Source: Wallemia ichthyophaga EXF-994 (Eukaryota; Basidiomycota; Wallemiomycetes; Wallemiales; Wallemiaceae). Taken from it: 64,000 nt of DNA. The stretch covers positions 248,001 to 312,000 of the forward strand of contig NW_008806276.1 in assembly GCF_000400465.1 (NCBI RefSeq), written 5' to 3'. The notes beneath the pieces are model-generated. The model was not told the DNA's origin, made no database searches, and worked only from the letters and a program-made list of their open reading frames with translations. A program made the translations under genes and the position numbers. The first letter of the stretch is position 1. Every line of letters starts with the position of its first letter. Shown here in pieces: positions 13,750 through 23,630 of this stretch.

Positions 13750-14058
13750 AATAGTGAAATAAAAATTCATGTCCTTTTTCTCTGGTTTCTGAACCGAGAA
13801 GACTTTCTTCAGCTCGGCCATCACATAATTGCACAGCGCGAAAATGGCTGTGGAGTTCTGAATGTCCGGCAGAGTGACAGCGTCAATTAGAGCAGGCGCG
13901 GTATTTTAGATTGCCGCATCTGTGTCAAATGACGCATAAATTTGTTTTGTAAGATAAACTTTAAAGGATGTATGAGCCTTGTATGTGGTATAAAAACAGC
14001 CACATAGCCCCAAACACACACAAACTGCACGAATCACGCGTGTTTACCGCCTTCTTCC
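13750..14058. other. Intergenic region: SFI1 3' end and EFM2-like promoter
   Basis: An AATAAA at about 13758 may serve SFI1 polyadenylation. A TATA box TATAAAAA at 13989-13996 lies 63 bp upstream of ATG 14059. A 16-bp word shared with the LYS12 leader occupies 14041-14056. A minus-strand open frame around 13770-13870 looks protein-like but no complete gene could be built. Confidence 0.5.
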
Positions 14059-15279
14059 ATGTTCATAGCTTCGAGACACCTTCCACCGATAAAACCGGGT
14101 CGAATTCCCTCGATAGAGGATTTGGAGCGGGTAATTAACAGCCTCAGGGCTATATACACGTCGACAGTGGCAGGGATAAAGGTATCCAACCCGACACAAG
14201 GCGTGGATGGGTGGTCGTCGATACATGCCAACGACGATGGCGAGAATGTCTACGCATCGGACACGCGTGTGCAGTACGCGGCGGAGAACGAAGACGACAG
14301 CTTCGAGAGGAAGTGGTCGAGCAACTGGCTGACGCGATTGATAGCCCTAAGCGAGGAGTGGCTGGGTGAGGTTGAAGCGGGAGAGGGAGACGAGACGACG
14401 GAGGCTTACAGAGAGAGAGAGAGAGTCGTAGAAATGGCTGCAGCGGCTCTGGCGTGTGTTGCGGGCATGTCTGGTGAGTTGATGTATTCTTGCATATTGC
14501 AAATTGCATTTGAAAAAGCAACAAGGCTAACGCGCTTACTCTACACTCGTTAACCTACAGCCGCTGGTCCCATCGATCGCACATTCAATTTCATCGGCCG
14601 GGATGCCACACCATTCGAGATAGTGATGCACGACAACACAGTCAACGGCCACGAGGATGTCGGCGCTCAGACTTGGGGAGCCGCCGTGCACCTGTCGCGG
14701 CTGGTATGTCGCTACCCTGACCATTTCGGCGTGCGCGACGGGAGTCGTTTGCTGGAAGTAGGTGCGGGTACGGGATTGGTGGGAATTGCGTGCGCGCAAA
14801 TGGCGTCGCAGCTGGATTACAAGCGTACACAAGTCGTTCTAAGCGACTACCTAAGCGACATAATAGCGAATCTGCGCAGGAATGTCCAAGTGAATCGCAC
14901 AAGCACACCTACACACGTTACACATCTCGATTGGAATAGCAGTGATAGTGAGAGTGCGTTAGGCACGTTCGATACAATGTTCGGTGCAGATGTCTGCTAC
15001 GACCTCAGCCACGCTTACATGCTGCACAACGCAGCTGCTCAGCTGCTGTCGAAGCAGGGCACTTTCCACGTCCTCATCGCTCTCCGTAAGACACATGTAG
15101 GGATGAAGGAGAGCGTCGAGGATGCTTTCAGCGGTCGGTTCATTCAACCAGACGGGGATGCGTTGTGTATAGACAATACAGACCTCTTTGATGTGGAGAA
15201 AGGTCTCGGCAGAGCTGATGAGCTTGGTTACGCTCGTTTCGAGATAAAGTGGAAATCGCAAATTTCTACCTCAACCTGA
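14059..15279 (+). CDS. EFM2: Seven-beta-strand protein-lysine methyltransferase (EFM2/FAM86-like)
   Basis: Predicted 377-aa SAM-dependent methyltransferase. EFM2-type enzymes methylate lysines of elongation factor 2; that specificity is inferred. Exons are 14059..14473 and 14561..15279. The N-terminal half is helical and family-specific. The catalytic half has AQTWGAAVHLSRL, motif I LLEVGAGTGLVG (SAM-binding glycine loop), the acidic strand-2 end VVLSDYLSD, and motif IV-like FDTMFGADVCYD. Length and order resemble the yeast EFM2 family (about 400 aa) more than shorter METTL21-type enzymes. Confidence 0.72.
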
Positions 15280-15418
15280 AAACAACAGCTGCGGTAACGC
15301 GAGCAGCGCGATGTATGCTACTATAGACACACCATGTAGACCACCTCTTTAAATTTATGTTTGTGAAAGTTTTTACAATTTGCGCTGTTTACCGCCTTCT
15401 TTCAACACCTCCAGCTTG

Positions 15419-16608
15419 ATGTCATCGGCAGCTAGAAATCTCGCGACAAAGACGCTCCGTGGGTGTAGATAGCGTGTAGGATGCCCAGCTAACACCGCAC
15501 AGGCTTCGGGATGCTCCCGGCGGATGGAATCGGCCATGAAGTGCTTCCTGTAGGCGGAGAAGGAGAGGGAAGGAAAGAAGCGTGCTGACACAACCTTCAG
15601 CCAGCACAGAGAGTGCTTGAGGAGCTTTCATCGAGGAAAACCCTCCCTAAGCTCGAGTTCATCCCGCTCAACGCAGGATTCGAGTATTTCAGAAGAGCAG
15701 GCGTTGCACTGCCGGATGAGACGATAGAGGTAATGAAAAACGACGTCGACGGCGCTATCTTTGGCAGTGTATCGAGCCCATCGCACAAGGTAACGGGTTA
15801 CTCGTCACCAATCGTCGCATTGCGCAAGCACCTCGACTTGTACGCCAACATCAGACCAGTGTCGACCGTGGATGGGAAAGTAGACATGGTGACAGTGAGA
15901 GAGAACACGGAGTGTCTTTATATCAAGAAAGAGGAGCTGGACACGCTGGGTGACGGGTCAAAGGTGGCTAGAGCTACCCGCCAAATAACCCAGAATGCGT
16001 CTGAAAGGATCGGGAAGCTTGCTTTCGAGATAGCGTTGAAGAGGGACAAGGTCAGACAGTCACAGTCGCAGTGTAGCTCACCTCACACAGAGCCAAGCGT
16101 CTGGTCGATACACAAATCCAACGTATTGAGCGTTACGGATGGATTGTTCAGGGAGTCGATCAAGGCGGCCCACAAGTCTGATGAGAGGTTTAGCAAGGTG
16201 AAGCTGGTTGAGCAGCTGGTCGATTCATTCGTTTATAGAATGTTCAGGGAGCCACAGCTGTTCGATGTCTGTGTTGCGCCTAATCTCTACGGAGACATTA
16301 TATCAGATGGGGCAGCAGCACTGGTTGGGAGTCTCGGAGTCGTGCCATCGATAAACGCGAATGATACGTTTGCAATGGCAGAACCCGTGCACGGATCAGC
16401 ACCGGACATTGCAGGGAAGAATATCGCGAACCCAATAGCATCGATTAGATCAGCAGCGCTTATGATCGAGCATATGGGGTACTCGGAGGCAGCAGCAGGG
16501 ATTTACAGAGCAGTGGATGAGGTTTTGAAGGGGGACAAGGTGACACCGGATCTGGGTGGCAAGGCAACGACGACGGATGTGGAAGAGGCGGTGCTTAGAG
16601 CGTTGTAA
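15419..16608 (+). CDS. LYS12: Homoisocitrate dehydrogenase (LYS12)
   Basis: Predicted 350-aa NAD-dependent decarboxylating dehydrogenase of the fungal alpha-aminoadipate lysine pathway, acting in mitochondria. Exons are 15419..15458, 15503..15549, 15601..16050 and 16093..16608. A basic leader MSSAARNLATKTLR runs into FGMLPADGIGHEVLP (NAD-binding start) across splices 1 and 2. Later motifs are VTVRENTECLYIK, HKSNVLSVTDG, APNLYGDIISDGAAALVG and MAEPVHGSAPDIAGKNIANP. VRENTE followed by LYIK and HKSNVLS favour LYS12 over 3-isopropylmalate dehydrogenase. The last intron (42 nt, in frame, weak donor) is inferred because it removes an insertion just before IHKSNV. Confidence 0.82.
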
Positions 16609-16631
16609 GGGAATAAATGTGTTTATCGGGC

Positions 16632-17051
16632 TCAACCGAGGAAAGAAATAGCGCAAAAGTGGAGGAGAAGCGAGGCAAAGACAAAGTCAGCGAATGATCT
16701 TGAGAGGGAGTTAAATGGTTAAATGGAACAACGCGTAACCCACCTCTCTGGGGATATTTGAGTGAAATGATGTGCGTTGGATGGATTTGATTGGATTCTG
16801 AGGTTCACGGTGAGGATGAACTGTCCAACCTTTGAAATGAAGCTGAGTGATTGTGAGGTGCTTTCGCCGTATAAAATCCCAACTCACCTTCCCAAGAAGG
16901 CGTTGTACGGTGTGTTATCGATACACAGCGCATAGACGAATTCCAAGACAGCGGAAAGGCATAACACGAGTAAGAAGGAATCCAATAGCTTGTATTGGCT
17001 CGGCGTTTTGTTGTTGTAGCTGTGCAGTAAATTACCAATTATACTCGTCAT
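16632..17051 (-). CDS. OST2: Oligosaccharyltransferase subunit DAD1/Ost2
   Basis: Predicted 109-aa integral membrane subunit of the ER oligosaccharyltransferase. Exons are 16632..16698, 16744..16842 and 16888..17051, with introns of 45 nt each. Landmarks across splices are LLDSFLLVLCLSAVLEFVYA, NAFLGSFISKVGQFILTVNL, ISPERSFADFVFA, and the conserved C-terminal Leu-Gly just before the stop. Three membrane segments are visible. The length equals the human DAD1 family norm (113). It converges with LYS12 (23 bp apart) and diverges from ADE8, leaving 24 bp between start codons. Confidence 0.92.
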
Positions 17052-17075
17052 GGCGGTTCCTCACCAACACCCAAC

Positions 17076-17720
17076 ATGAATATCGTTGTCTTAATCTCTG
17101 GCTCTGGTTCAAATTTACAAGCGATTCTCGATTCTCTGCCGCATCAGCATTCTTCTACGCCGCTAGGAACTCCCGCTCATCTCCACTTGCCTCCTTCTGT
17201 AAACGTTAAGGCGGTAATATCAAACAAGTCAAATGTATTTGGTTTAGAAAGGGCTAAACGCTGTGATCCTCCTATCCCCACCCAAGTCCTCGCCCTCAAA
17301 ACATTCCTCAATCGAAACCCAGGTTCAAGTAGACAAGACTGGGAAATTGAACTCAGTAACATGGTAAACTCACACAAACCTGACCTCATCGTCTTGGCTG
17401 GCTTCATGATGATCCTTTCCCCTGCTTTCCTCAACAATATCCACCAAAAACCAATCATTAACCTCCATCCTGCCCTTCCCGGGGCCTTTGACGGTGCACA
17501 CGCAATTGAGAGGGCTTACGATGCCTTCAAACAAGGTCACATATCCAAAACTGGCTGCATGGTCCACTACGTCATCCCCCAAGTCGACCGTGGTGAGCCT
17601 ATTGTCGTTGCAGACGTGGACATACACAAACAAGACACGCTTGAATCTATGGAAAACAGAATACACGAGACTGAATGGCGGATTATCATTCAAGCCGTGA
17701 AAAAAGTTTTGAATGTCTAG
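17076..17720 (+). CDS. ADE8: Phosphoribosylglycinamide formyltransferase (GAR transformylase)
   Basis: Intronless 214-aa enzyme of de novo purine synthesis that transfers formyl from 10-formyl-THF to GAR. It starts with the Rossmann-like MNIVVLISGSGSNLQAIL. The catalytic region reads VLAGFMMILSPAFLNN, then NLHPALPGAFDGAHAIERA, which carries the catalytic Asn and His. GCMVHYVIPQVDRGEPIV then carries the catalytic Asp. It stands alone as in ascomycetes, not fused to GARS/AIRS as in animals. Its TAG stop (17718-17720) overlaps the TAG of the convergent deacetylase gene within CTAG. Confidence 0.95.
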   Translation: MNIVVLISGSGSNLQAILDSLPHQHSSTPLGTPAHLHLPPSVNVKAVISNKSNVFGLERAKRCDPPIPTQVLALKTFLNRNPGSSRQDWEIELSNMVNSHKPDLIVLAGFMMILSPAFLNNIHQKPIINLHPALPGAFDGAHAIERAYDAFKQGHISKTGCMVHYVIPQVDRGEPIVVADVDIHKQDTLESMENRIHETEWRIIIQAVKKVLNV

Positions 17721-19087
17721 CACCGATACACACTTTCTCCCTTGACATATGTCGCCTTAACCTTCCCAGTGTATCTATCGACTATCACCAAATCCCCGTC
17801 TGAGCCTACATCTAAATTGCCTTTGTGTGTCAACTGAAGGAGTGATGCTGGGTGGTAGGAAGCGCATGCGAGTGCCCCACCGAAACACCTCGAGTTTGTG
17901 AATGACTTGAGATTCCTAACACATTCATCTAGCGTGCTAGCGCTTCCAGCGAGCGTGGTAGTGTTCTCCAAATACAGTCTAGCGCCCTGCTTGAATAGTC
18001 TCCTGCCATCGCGCCAGTCGTGGATACCGTCGCCGAGATGGGGGTCCATAAGGGGCATAGCGTCAGTTACGAGGATACACCCACTTGGATGAGCGTCATA
18101 AGCCAATCTTACAGCATTCGGATGAACATGCACGCCATCGACGATCAGCCCATAAAACGGCCTTTTCGGCTGATTGCCGAGCAAACCGATAACGCCGGGG
18201 TCACGGTGGTGCAGCTGCGGCATAGCGTTGAAAAGGTGCGTGATAAACCGCGCTCCGTCGTCCACACACTTACTCGCCAGGTCCACATCTGCATCTGAAT
18301 GTCCGATCGAGACGACAACGCCGGGCAGCTGCGCGAGAGGCGCAATTGCCCCAGCTATCCCATCCACATCTGGAGCTAGGGTGAGCAGCTTCACGCCGCT
18401 GTCGGGTGTACGCAGCTGCGTCGCTGCACTGTCATAAACTCCCTCGATCGAACTCAAACCCCGCGGCGCTGTGAGGAGGAACGGCGGCGCATGCGCTCCT
18501 TTTCGCGATCCTGCTATAAATGGCCCTTCGGCATGGTAGCCGAGGATGTGCGCTGAGTTTGCCTGCGAGCGTGGTCCAAGTAGCGGGATAATCTGGTGTG
18601 TTGGTGTTGGTGTTAGCGGCTTTCATCTTGGCGTAATCACTGTCTCCCACCTCCCGGTACAGATCTTGCTGCTGGGTTATTATCGTTGGCAGAAATGACG
18701 TCGTTCCGGTCTCAACTATCTTTCCAGCCACCCTGTCCAGCCCGGCGAGATACGCGTCCGTTTGCTCGTGCTTGCTCAAATTCTCAGTACCCAGTGGCGG
18801 CCACAGGCTGAAATCGAACCCATAAGCACCATTTATCTGGACATCTATCAACCCTGGCGAGAGTATATCACCAGCGCAATCGATTATTTGTGAAGGAAGC
18901 TCTTGGGCAGCGTAGAAAAAATCCTGTCCTGAGATGATTTTGCCCGTGTGCGTATCGACGTAGACATCCGCGTGGGCTAGCTGTGTGTTTGTGGTTAGTC
19001 GGGCGTGCTCTGCTCTACAATCACTATCACACCCACACTGCCATCACGTTGTAGACACACGCAGTTGGTGAACTTTGTTACTTTCAT
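17717..19087 (-). CDS. DAC1: N-acetylglucosamine-6-phosphate deacetylase
   Basis: Predicted 418-aa amidohydrolase that converts GlcNAc-6-P to GlcN-6-P and acetate in cytosolic GlcNAc catabolism. Exons are 17717..18592, 18651..18980 and 19037..19087. Motifs in order are SPGLIDVQINGAYGFDFS; GTTSFLPTIIT; LGYHAEGPFI with the metal Glu; VSIGHSDADVD and THLFNAMPQLHHRDPG with the metal His residues; VDGVHVHP; and VTDAMP with the catalytic Asp. Both introns (56-58 nt) are phase 0. It shares a 237-bp divergent promoter with the glucosamine-6-phosphate deaminase gene, the next enzyme in the pathway. Confidence 0.93.
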
Positions 19088-19324
19088 TTCGTAGCTTCGA
19101 TTAGTTATCTTTATAGTTGTCACTATCGTTCACGTTCTCCTTTTCCTTCTCGTTCTCGGCCAACACGCTTAATGCGGCGTAAATGTGTTAATTTCTGATG
19201 ATGACGTCGTACGCTCCTCGCTGTTTTCGCCGGATGCGGTAAGATCTGATGAGCGAGTTTCGGTGGGGTTTTAATTGAATAACTGACGCGCGCTTTCTTT
19301 ACCAAGTAACATTCAACGACACAA
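19088..19324. promoter_or_regulatory. Bidirectional promoter of the GlcNAc catabolism pair
   Basis: A 237-bp interval between divergent start codons of the deacetylase (-) and deaminase (+). It contains a pyrimidine-rich tract (CTTTTCCTTCTC region) and a CRE-like TGACGTCG core at about 19202-19209. One shared region probably co-regulates both enzymes, perhaps by GlcNAc; this is inferred from arrangement only. Confidence 0.6.
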
Positions 19325-20259
19325 ATGAGACTGATCATCCGCGACGATAAGCCAGCTGTTGGAGGTTTCACAGCCAACTACATAGCTAAGCGCATAAACG
19401 AGTTCCAGCCAACAAACGATCACCCGCGCTTCGTGCTTGGTTTGCCGACGGGCAGCTCACCACTGCCTGTCTACCACAAACTGATCGACCTGCACAACCG
19501 CGGAAAGGTCTCATTCAAGCATGTCATCACATTCAACATGGATGAGTATGTTGGTATTCCCAAGTCGCATCCTGAATCGTACCACTCGTTCATGTTTGAC
19601 AATTTTTTCAGCAAGGTGGATATAGAGTGAGTAGTCTCTCGAGAGTGTATTCACGTGATTTACAGCTTTACTAACAAGAAACACCGCGTAGACCACACAA
19701 CGCTCACATCCTCGACGGTGAAGCGGAGAATCTGGTAGAAGAGTGTGCGCGCTACGAAGAGAAGATCGAGGCTGTTGGCGGAATAGATCTGTTTTTAGGT
19801 GGAATAGGTGAAGATGGTCACATTGCATTCAATGAGCCTGGTTCATCGCTCGCTTCGCGCACGCGCATGAAAACATTGGCCTACGACACCATCGTTGCCA
19901 ATGCGCGTTTCTTCGACAACGATATAGCCAAAGTACCCAAGATGGCTCTCACAGTGGGCATAGCGACGGTGATGGATGCACGTGAGGTTATAATCGTAAT
20001 CACGGGCAAACATAAGGCTCCCGCTCTCGCCAAGTCTATCGAGGAAGGCGTCAATCATATGTGGACTGTCTCTGCTATTCAGCAACACCCATGGGCTATG
20101 GTGGTGGCTGATGAAGATGCCACACTTGAACTACGCGTCGGGACCGTTAGATACTTCAAGTCGATCGAATCCGTACAGGCTCAGCAGGAACTTAAATACG
20201 GTAACGCTGCTCTCAGACCGAAGCAGAGATCTGTACATGCATCCTCGCCGCGCTTCTGA
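19325..20259 (+). CDS. NAG1: Glucosamine-6-phosphate deaminase/isomerase
   Basis: Predicted 289-aa enzyme that turns GlcN-6-P into fructose-6-P and ammonia, linking chitin recycling to glycolysis. Exons are 19325..19626 and 19692..20259. Motifs are [15 protein letters not shown] (phosphate binding), TFNMDEYVG, the active-site loop [16 protein letters not shown] with catalytic Asp, His and Glu, and [14 protein letters not shown] conserved [19 protein letters not shown] strand follows. The length matches eukaryotic GNPDA (about 275-290). It is divergently paired with the deacetylase that makes its substrate. Confidence 0.95.
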
Positions 20260-20447
20260 GAAGCATGTGCAATATCAGGTTGAGATTGAGACAAAACGGG
20301 AATCTCAATAGAAAACCCCAACTAGGAAAACTGAGATGTAGAAACACACGTGGAGACGTAAATGTACAGCCAATTTGATATATCTTCATTTTAGAAAGCG
20401 TTAATGCGCTCATTTGTTGTGCTCAATCTCTATCGCTATCGCTATCG

Positions 20448-21987
20448 ATGGACTTAGCACTGGCGAGTGGGTGGAATGAGCAGAGGCAGCTCTAGACACA
20501 GCTAACCACGCCGCAGACCCATTCGCTTTAGACCGGCCAGAGACGCTCGAGCACACGCTAGACGCAGGAGCGACATGTGCGGCGTACAACCACGGGGGCA
20601 AGTACAAAGGCACGTTACTTGCGACCGGGCGGTTTGACGGGTTCGTGAATATCTGGGACATGCTCACTCTAGCGCCGCTGCGGGTGTTGGAGGCGCACGT
20701 GAAGGCTGTCGTGACGGTGAGGTGGGTGCTGAGAGCTGGGTGCTACGCGATGATTGACAAGTGCTAACCGCGCACCCGCCATCACCACAGCTGGTCAGCC
20801 AACTCGCGATATCTTCTGTCGGCGTGCAGGGACTGGAGCTGTGTGCTGTGGGACGTGGAGACGGGCGAGCGCGTGCATACTATCAAATACGACGCTCCAG
20901 TGCAGGAAGCCTTCCTGCACCCGTTCATTAGCACGTCTGTCGTTGCCACGCTGTCCACCCAGCAGACTTACCTCGTCGATCTCTCCCAGCTGAGACAAAA
21001 AGAGAAACTCGCCAAGACTGAGATAGGTATGCTCTGGGAGACGGATTCTAACGGCCAGGCTATTCAGCGGTCGCAGATGACAACCGCTATGTTTTCCCCG
21101 AGTGGCCGGTTCATTGTGGGGGGAACGTCGCAGGGCTGTCTGCTTATTTTTGAATTACCGAGTTTGAATGTGTGTGGGGAATTATACATCTAAATCACAG
21201 CACTCACCTATTACAGGTCATATCAGAGACTGCTATCTGCAATGGCGCAATCAAGCGGATTGCAATCGATAACAGAGACAGGTGGGAGGTACAGATTGAA
21301 AACACAACTCACACCTCACACCGCCCAGACTTGTCGCTTGTACTTCGCGAGATCGCACTATCCGCGTCGCTAGCATTTCCGACGACCTGCGCCAGATAAC
21401 CACGCTGTTCCGCTTCGCCGACGAGATCGACAGAACGATATGGAATGGCGTGACCTTCTCCAACGACAACGAGTACATAATAGGCGGTGGGTTTGCTTTG
21501 TAGGGTTTCTCAAGGTACTCAACGCTACAAAATTCCAGGCAGCGGACATAAAGCGGGACATTATATATACATATGGGACACGACATCGGGGACACTGATC
21601 AAGGTGGTCGAAGGACCGCGCAGTCCGCTGCACGACGTGATCTGGCATCCTACCAAACCACACATGGCGAGCATAGACAGTCATGGGCAGATACTGACGT
21701 GGACAACAAACAACAAACAGCGCTGGGCAGCATTTGCACCGGGATTTGAAGAGCTCGAGACGAACATCGAGTACAAAGAGAAGGAGGATGAGTTTGATAT
21801 TTACGTGGACCAGGATAACAAGGTGGTGAAGGGCGTGGAGGATGAGCGGGCGGTGGACGTGGATGGGGTGAACGAGGGAGGTGAGAGGAAGGTGCCTGAA
21901 TATCTACAAGGCTATGTCGATATCGACGACGATTACAACTTTTTCCCTTCGCAGCCAGACTTGAGCGATGTCGAGCAAGTTGAGTGA
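20448..21987 (+). CDS. SWD1: COMPASS/Set1 complex WD40 subunit Swd1 (RbBP5)
   Basis: Predicted 424-aa beta-propeller scaffold of the H3K4 methyltransferase complex. Exons are 20448..20466, 20517..20721, 20791..21169, 21217..21281, 21329..21486 and 21539..21987. The 19-nt first coding exon plus exon 2 gives MDLALANPFALDRPETLEHT, close to the family start. WD repeats follow: GRFDGFVNIWD, SANSRYLLSACRDWSCVLWD, and the Swd1/RbBP5-specific DAPVQEAFLHP. Later segments are FSPSGRFIVGG, SRDRTIRV and GHYIYIWDTTSGTLIKV. The acidic C-terminus YVDIDDDYNFFP resembles the segment that contacts Set1/MLL partners. Confidence 0.9.
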
Positions 21988-22102
21988 GGAAGGGTGTTTA
22001 GGCGTTGTAAATGAATATAAATTACAATTGAGCTGTGTTTGTGCAATATTGGCTGTGTTTGTCAGTCGACGGATTCTCCTCAAACCGCAACCACCAACAG
22101 CC

Positions 22103-22522
22103 ATGGAGTACGTCAGAGGCAAGCAGTGAGTGGGCTTGCAGCACTACGCACACCTCTGATGATATCCCAGAGACCTCCCACCGCCTGGTGGCTTTGAGAC
22201 AGTCAAATACAAGCGATCACTCCCGCTGAAAGGACCCAGCGGAGCAGTTATCTTCGGCACGATCCTCGCGATATCTGGCTGGGGATTCTACAAGCTCGGC
22301 CAAGGGAACCTTGAGATGCGAGAACTCGAGCGTGAAAAGATATGGTCACGCATCAACATAGTACCTGCACTGATGGCAGAGAACGACAGGGACATCTACA
22401 GGAGAGAGCGTGCGGCAATGGCACGTGAAAGCGAGATAATGAAAGATGTAAAGGGCTGGCAAGTCGGTCAGAGCGTGTACAATGGCAAGAGGTATAACAC
22501 GCCATCCATGTATGTCCTGTAG
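22103..22522 (+). CDS. NDUFA13: Complex I subunit NDUFA13 (GRIM-19 homologue)
   Basis: Predicted 124-aa accessory subunit of mitochondrial NADH dehydrogenase. Exons are 22103..22125 and 22171..22522, with a 45-nt intron. The start MEYVRGKQDLPPPGGFETVK matches the family (QDMPPPGG motif). One membrane helix, GAVIFGTILAISGWGFYKLG, is followed by a charged helix ELEREKIWSRINIVPALMAE and an Asp/Arg-rich segment. It implies a conventional proton-pumping complex I. Confidence 0.92.
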
Positions 22523-22562
22523 GGAGCATGGGAGTGTAAATGTGCAAATTAAAATATATATG

Positions 22563-22871
22563 TTACAAATTCCTCATTACCTTCTTGAGATCGCGGCGTA
22601 CATCGCTCTTTATGCCGTCGTTGGCGACTCTCCCGCCGTCTCTCCTTACGAGAAGGTTTGAAGGGAGTGCGTTGATGGATTGAAGCTGTATGAATTCATC
22701 TACGAGTCCATTCCTACGGTAATTTGAATGGTTTGGCTGCTTTGTGTAGCTGGTTGGAATGGTTTGTGTGTCTATGCTTGAGAGCGGCACTGGCTGTATT
22801 AGGCTCTGTGCGCTGTGTGACTTATTCACTCTGCGTGCCACTGAGAATCCGCGCGTCTGGATCATTTTCAT
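22563..22871 (-). CDS. Small predicted mitochondrial protein, unknown function
   Basis: An intronless 102-aa ORF. The N-terminus MKMIQTRGFSVARRVNKSHS is basic, lacks acids and has a plausible RGFSVA presequence cleavage pattern, so matrix import is likely. The C-terminus is basic and helical (DGIKSDVRRDLKKVMRNL), as in many small mitoribosomal proteins or assembly factors. I do not recognise a family. Its ATG is only 19 bp from the divergent POP7-like ATG, so the two must share a promoter and have very short leaders. The reality of the gene rests on composition and position. Confidence 0.5.
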   Translation of the reverse strand: MKMIQTRGFSVARRVNKSHSAQSLIQPVPLSSIDTQTIPTSYTKQPNHSNYRRNGLVDEFIQLQSINALPSNLLVRRDGGRVANDGIKSDVRRDLKKVMRNL

Positions 22872-22890
22872 CTTGCACTCTTTCACCTCG

Positions 22891-23601
22891 ATGAACAAGA
22901 GAAAAAGCCAAATAGACCAAGACGATGGACAGAGCAAGAGGATAAGGACGGATGATACGAGTGGGTGTACAAACAAGAATAAGACGCTCTCCACTCGTAT
23001 TCGTAAGCTTCCACCGCCGATGCCATCCTCACGCACCGCTTCTGGGCGTGCATCCTCCGTAGCAACAACGAGCGCTGCGAAACGCACAAATGTTATCAAC
23101 GTAAGCAGGAAGAAGAGCGCGATCAATTATATCCGCAGAATTAAATCGCTAGTCCTCGAATTGGGCGCTACGAAGATTATACTCAATACACTCTCTGCGG
23201 CGATCCCATTCACGCTCCAGCTTATTCCAATGATTAGAAAGCACCTCGGTAACTCCACTAACGCCATCAGATTTCTTCTGCGCACTCGCACAGTCGACGT
23301 CATCGATCAAGTTCTCCCCACAGATAAAGAGGCTGATATCGAAATGCACCAGCGCAGTCAATCTGCTCTTAGGGTTGTTATGTTGGTCGGTGAGCGGCGT
23401 GAAGGTGAGCAGGGCGATAGTGATCAAGATGGGAATCAAGATGAGCAGCAGCAGCCACAGCCACACGCACACGCACACGTACACCCGCAGTCGCACACCA
23501 CAAAGCCAAAAAATAGAGGTGTCAAAAGGCGACTCAAAGATGAGCGCAAAAGAGAACAGAAGCGCGCGGAGAATGAGGCTTACAACGAAACAAATAAATA
23601 A
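22891..23601 (+). CDS. POP7: RNase P/MRP Alba-type subunit POP7-like
   Basis: Predicted 236-aa protein with an Alba-like domain, expected to bind P3 RNA of RNase P and RNase MRP in the nucleus. The first part is basic and Ser-rich (TRIRKLPPPMPSS). The Alba core reads VINVSRKKSAINYIRRIKSL, GATKIILNTLSAAIPFTLQL and RTRTVDVIDQVLP. The close, RSQSALRVVMLVGE, has the expected order and spacing for POP7. A His/Gln repeat follows (QQQPQPHAHAHVHPQSH) and then a basic coiled tail, making it longer than yeast POP7 (140 aa). The ORF is open upstream of 22891; I chose the first ATG that avoids overlap with the divergent gene. Confidence 0.68.
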   Translation: MNKRKSQIDQDDGQSKRIRTDDTSGCTNKNKTLSTRIRKLPPPMPSSRTASGRASSVATTSAAKRTNVINVSRKKSAINYIRRIKSLVLELGATKIILNTLSAAIPFTLQLIPMIRKHLGNSTNAIRFLLRTRTVDVIDQVLPTDKEADIEMHQRSQSALRVVMLVGERREGEQGDSDQDGNQDEQQQPQPHAHAHVHPQSHTTKPKNRGVKRRLKDERKREQKRAENEAYNETNK

Positions 23602-23630
23602 CCTAATCAATACATGTAATCTACACTACA

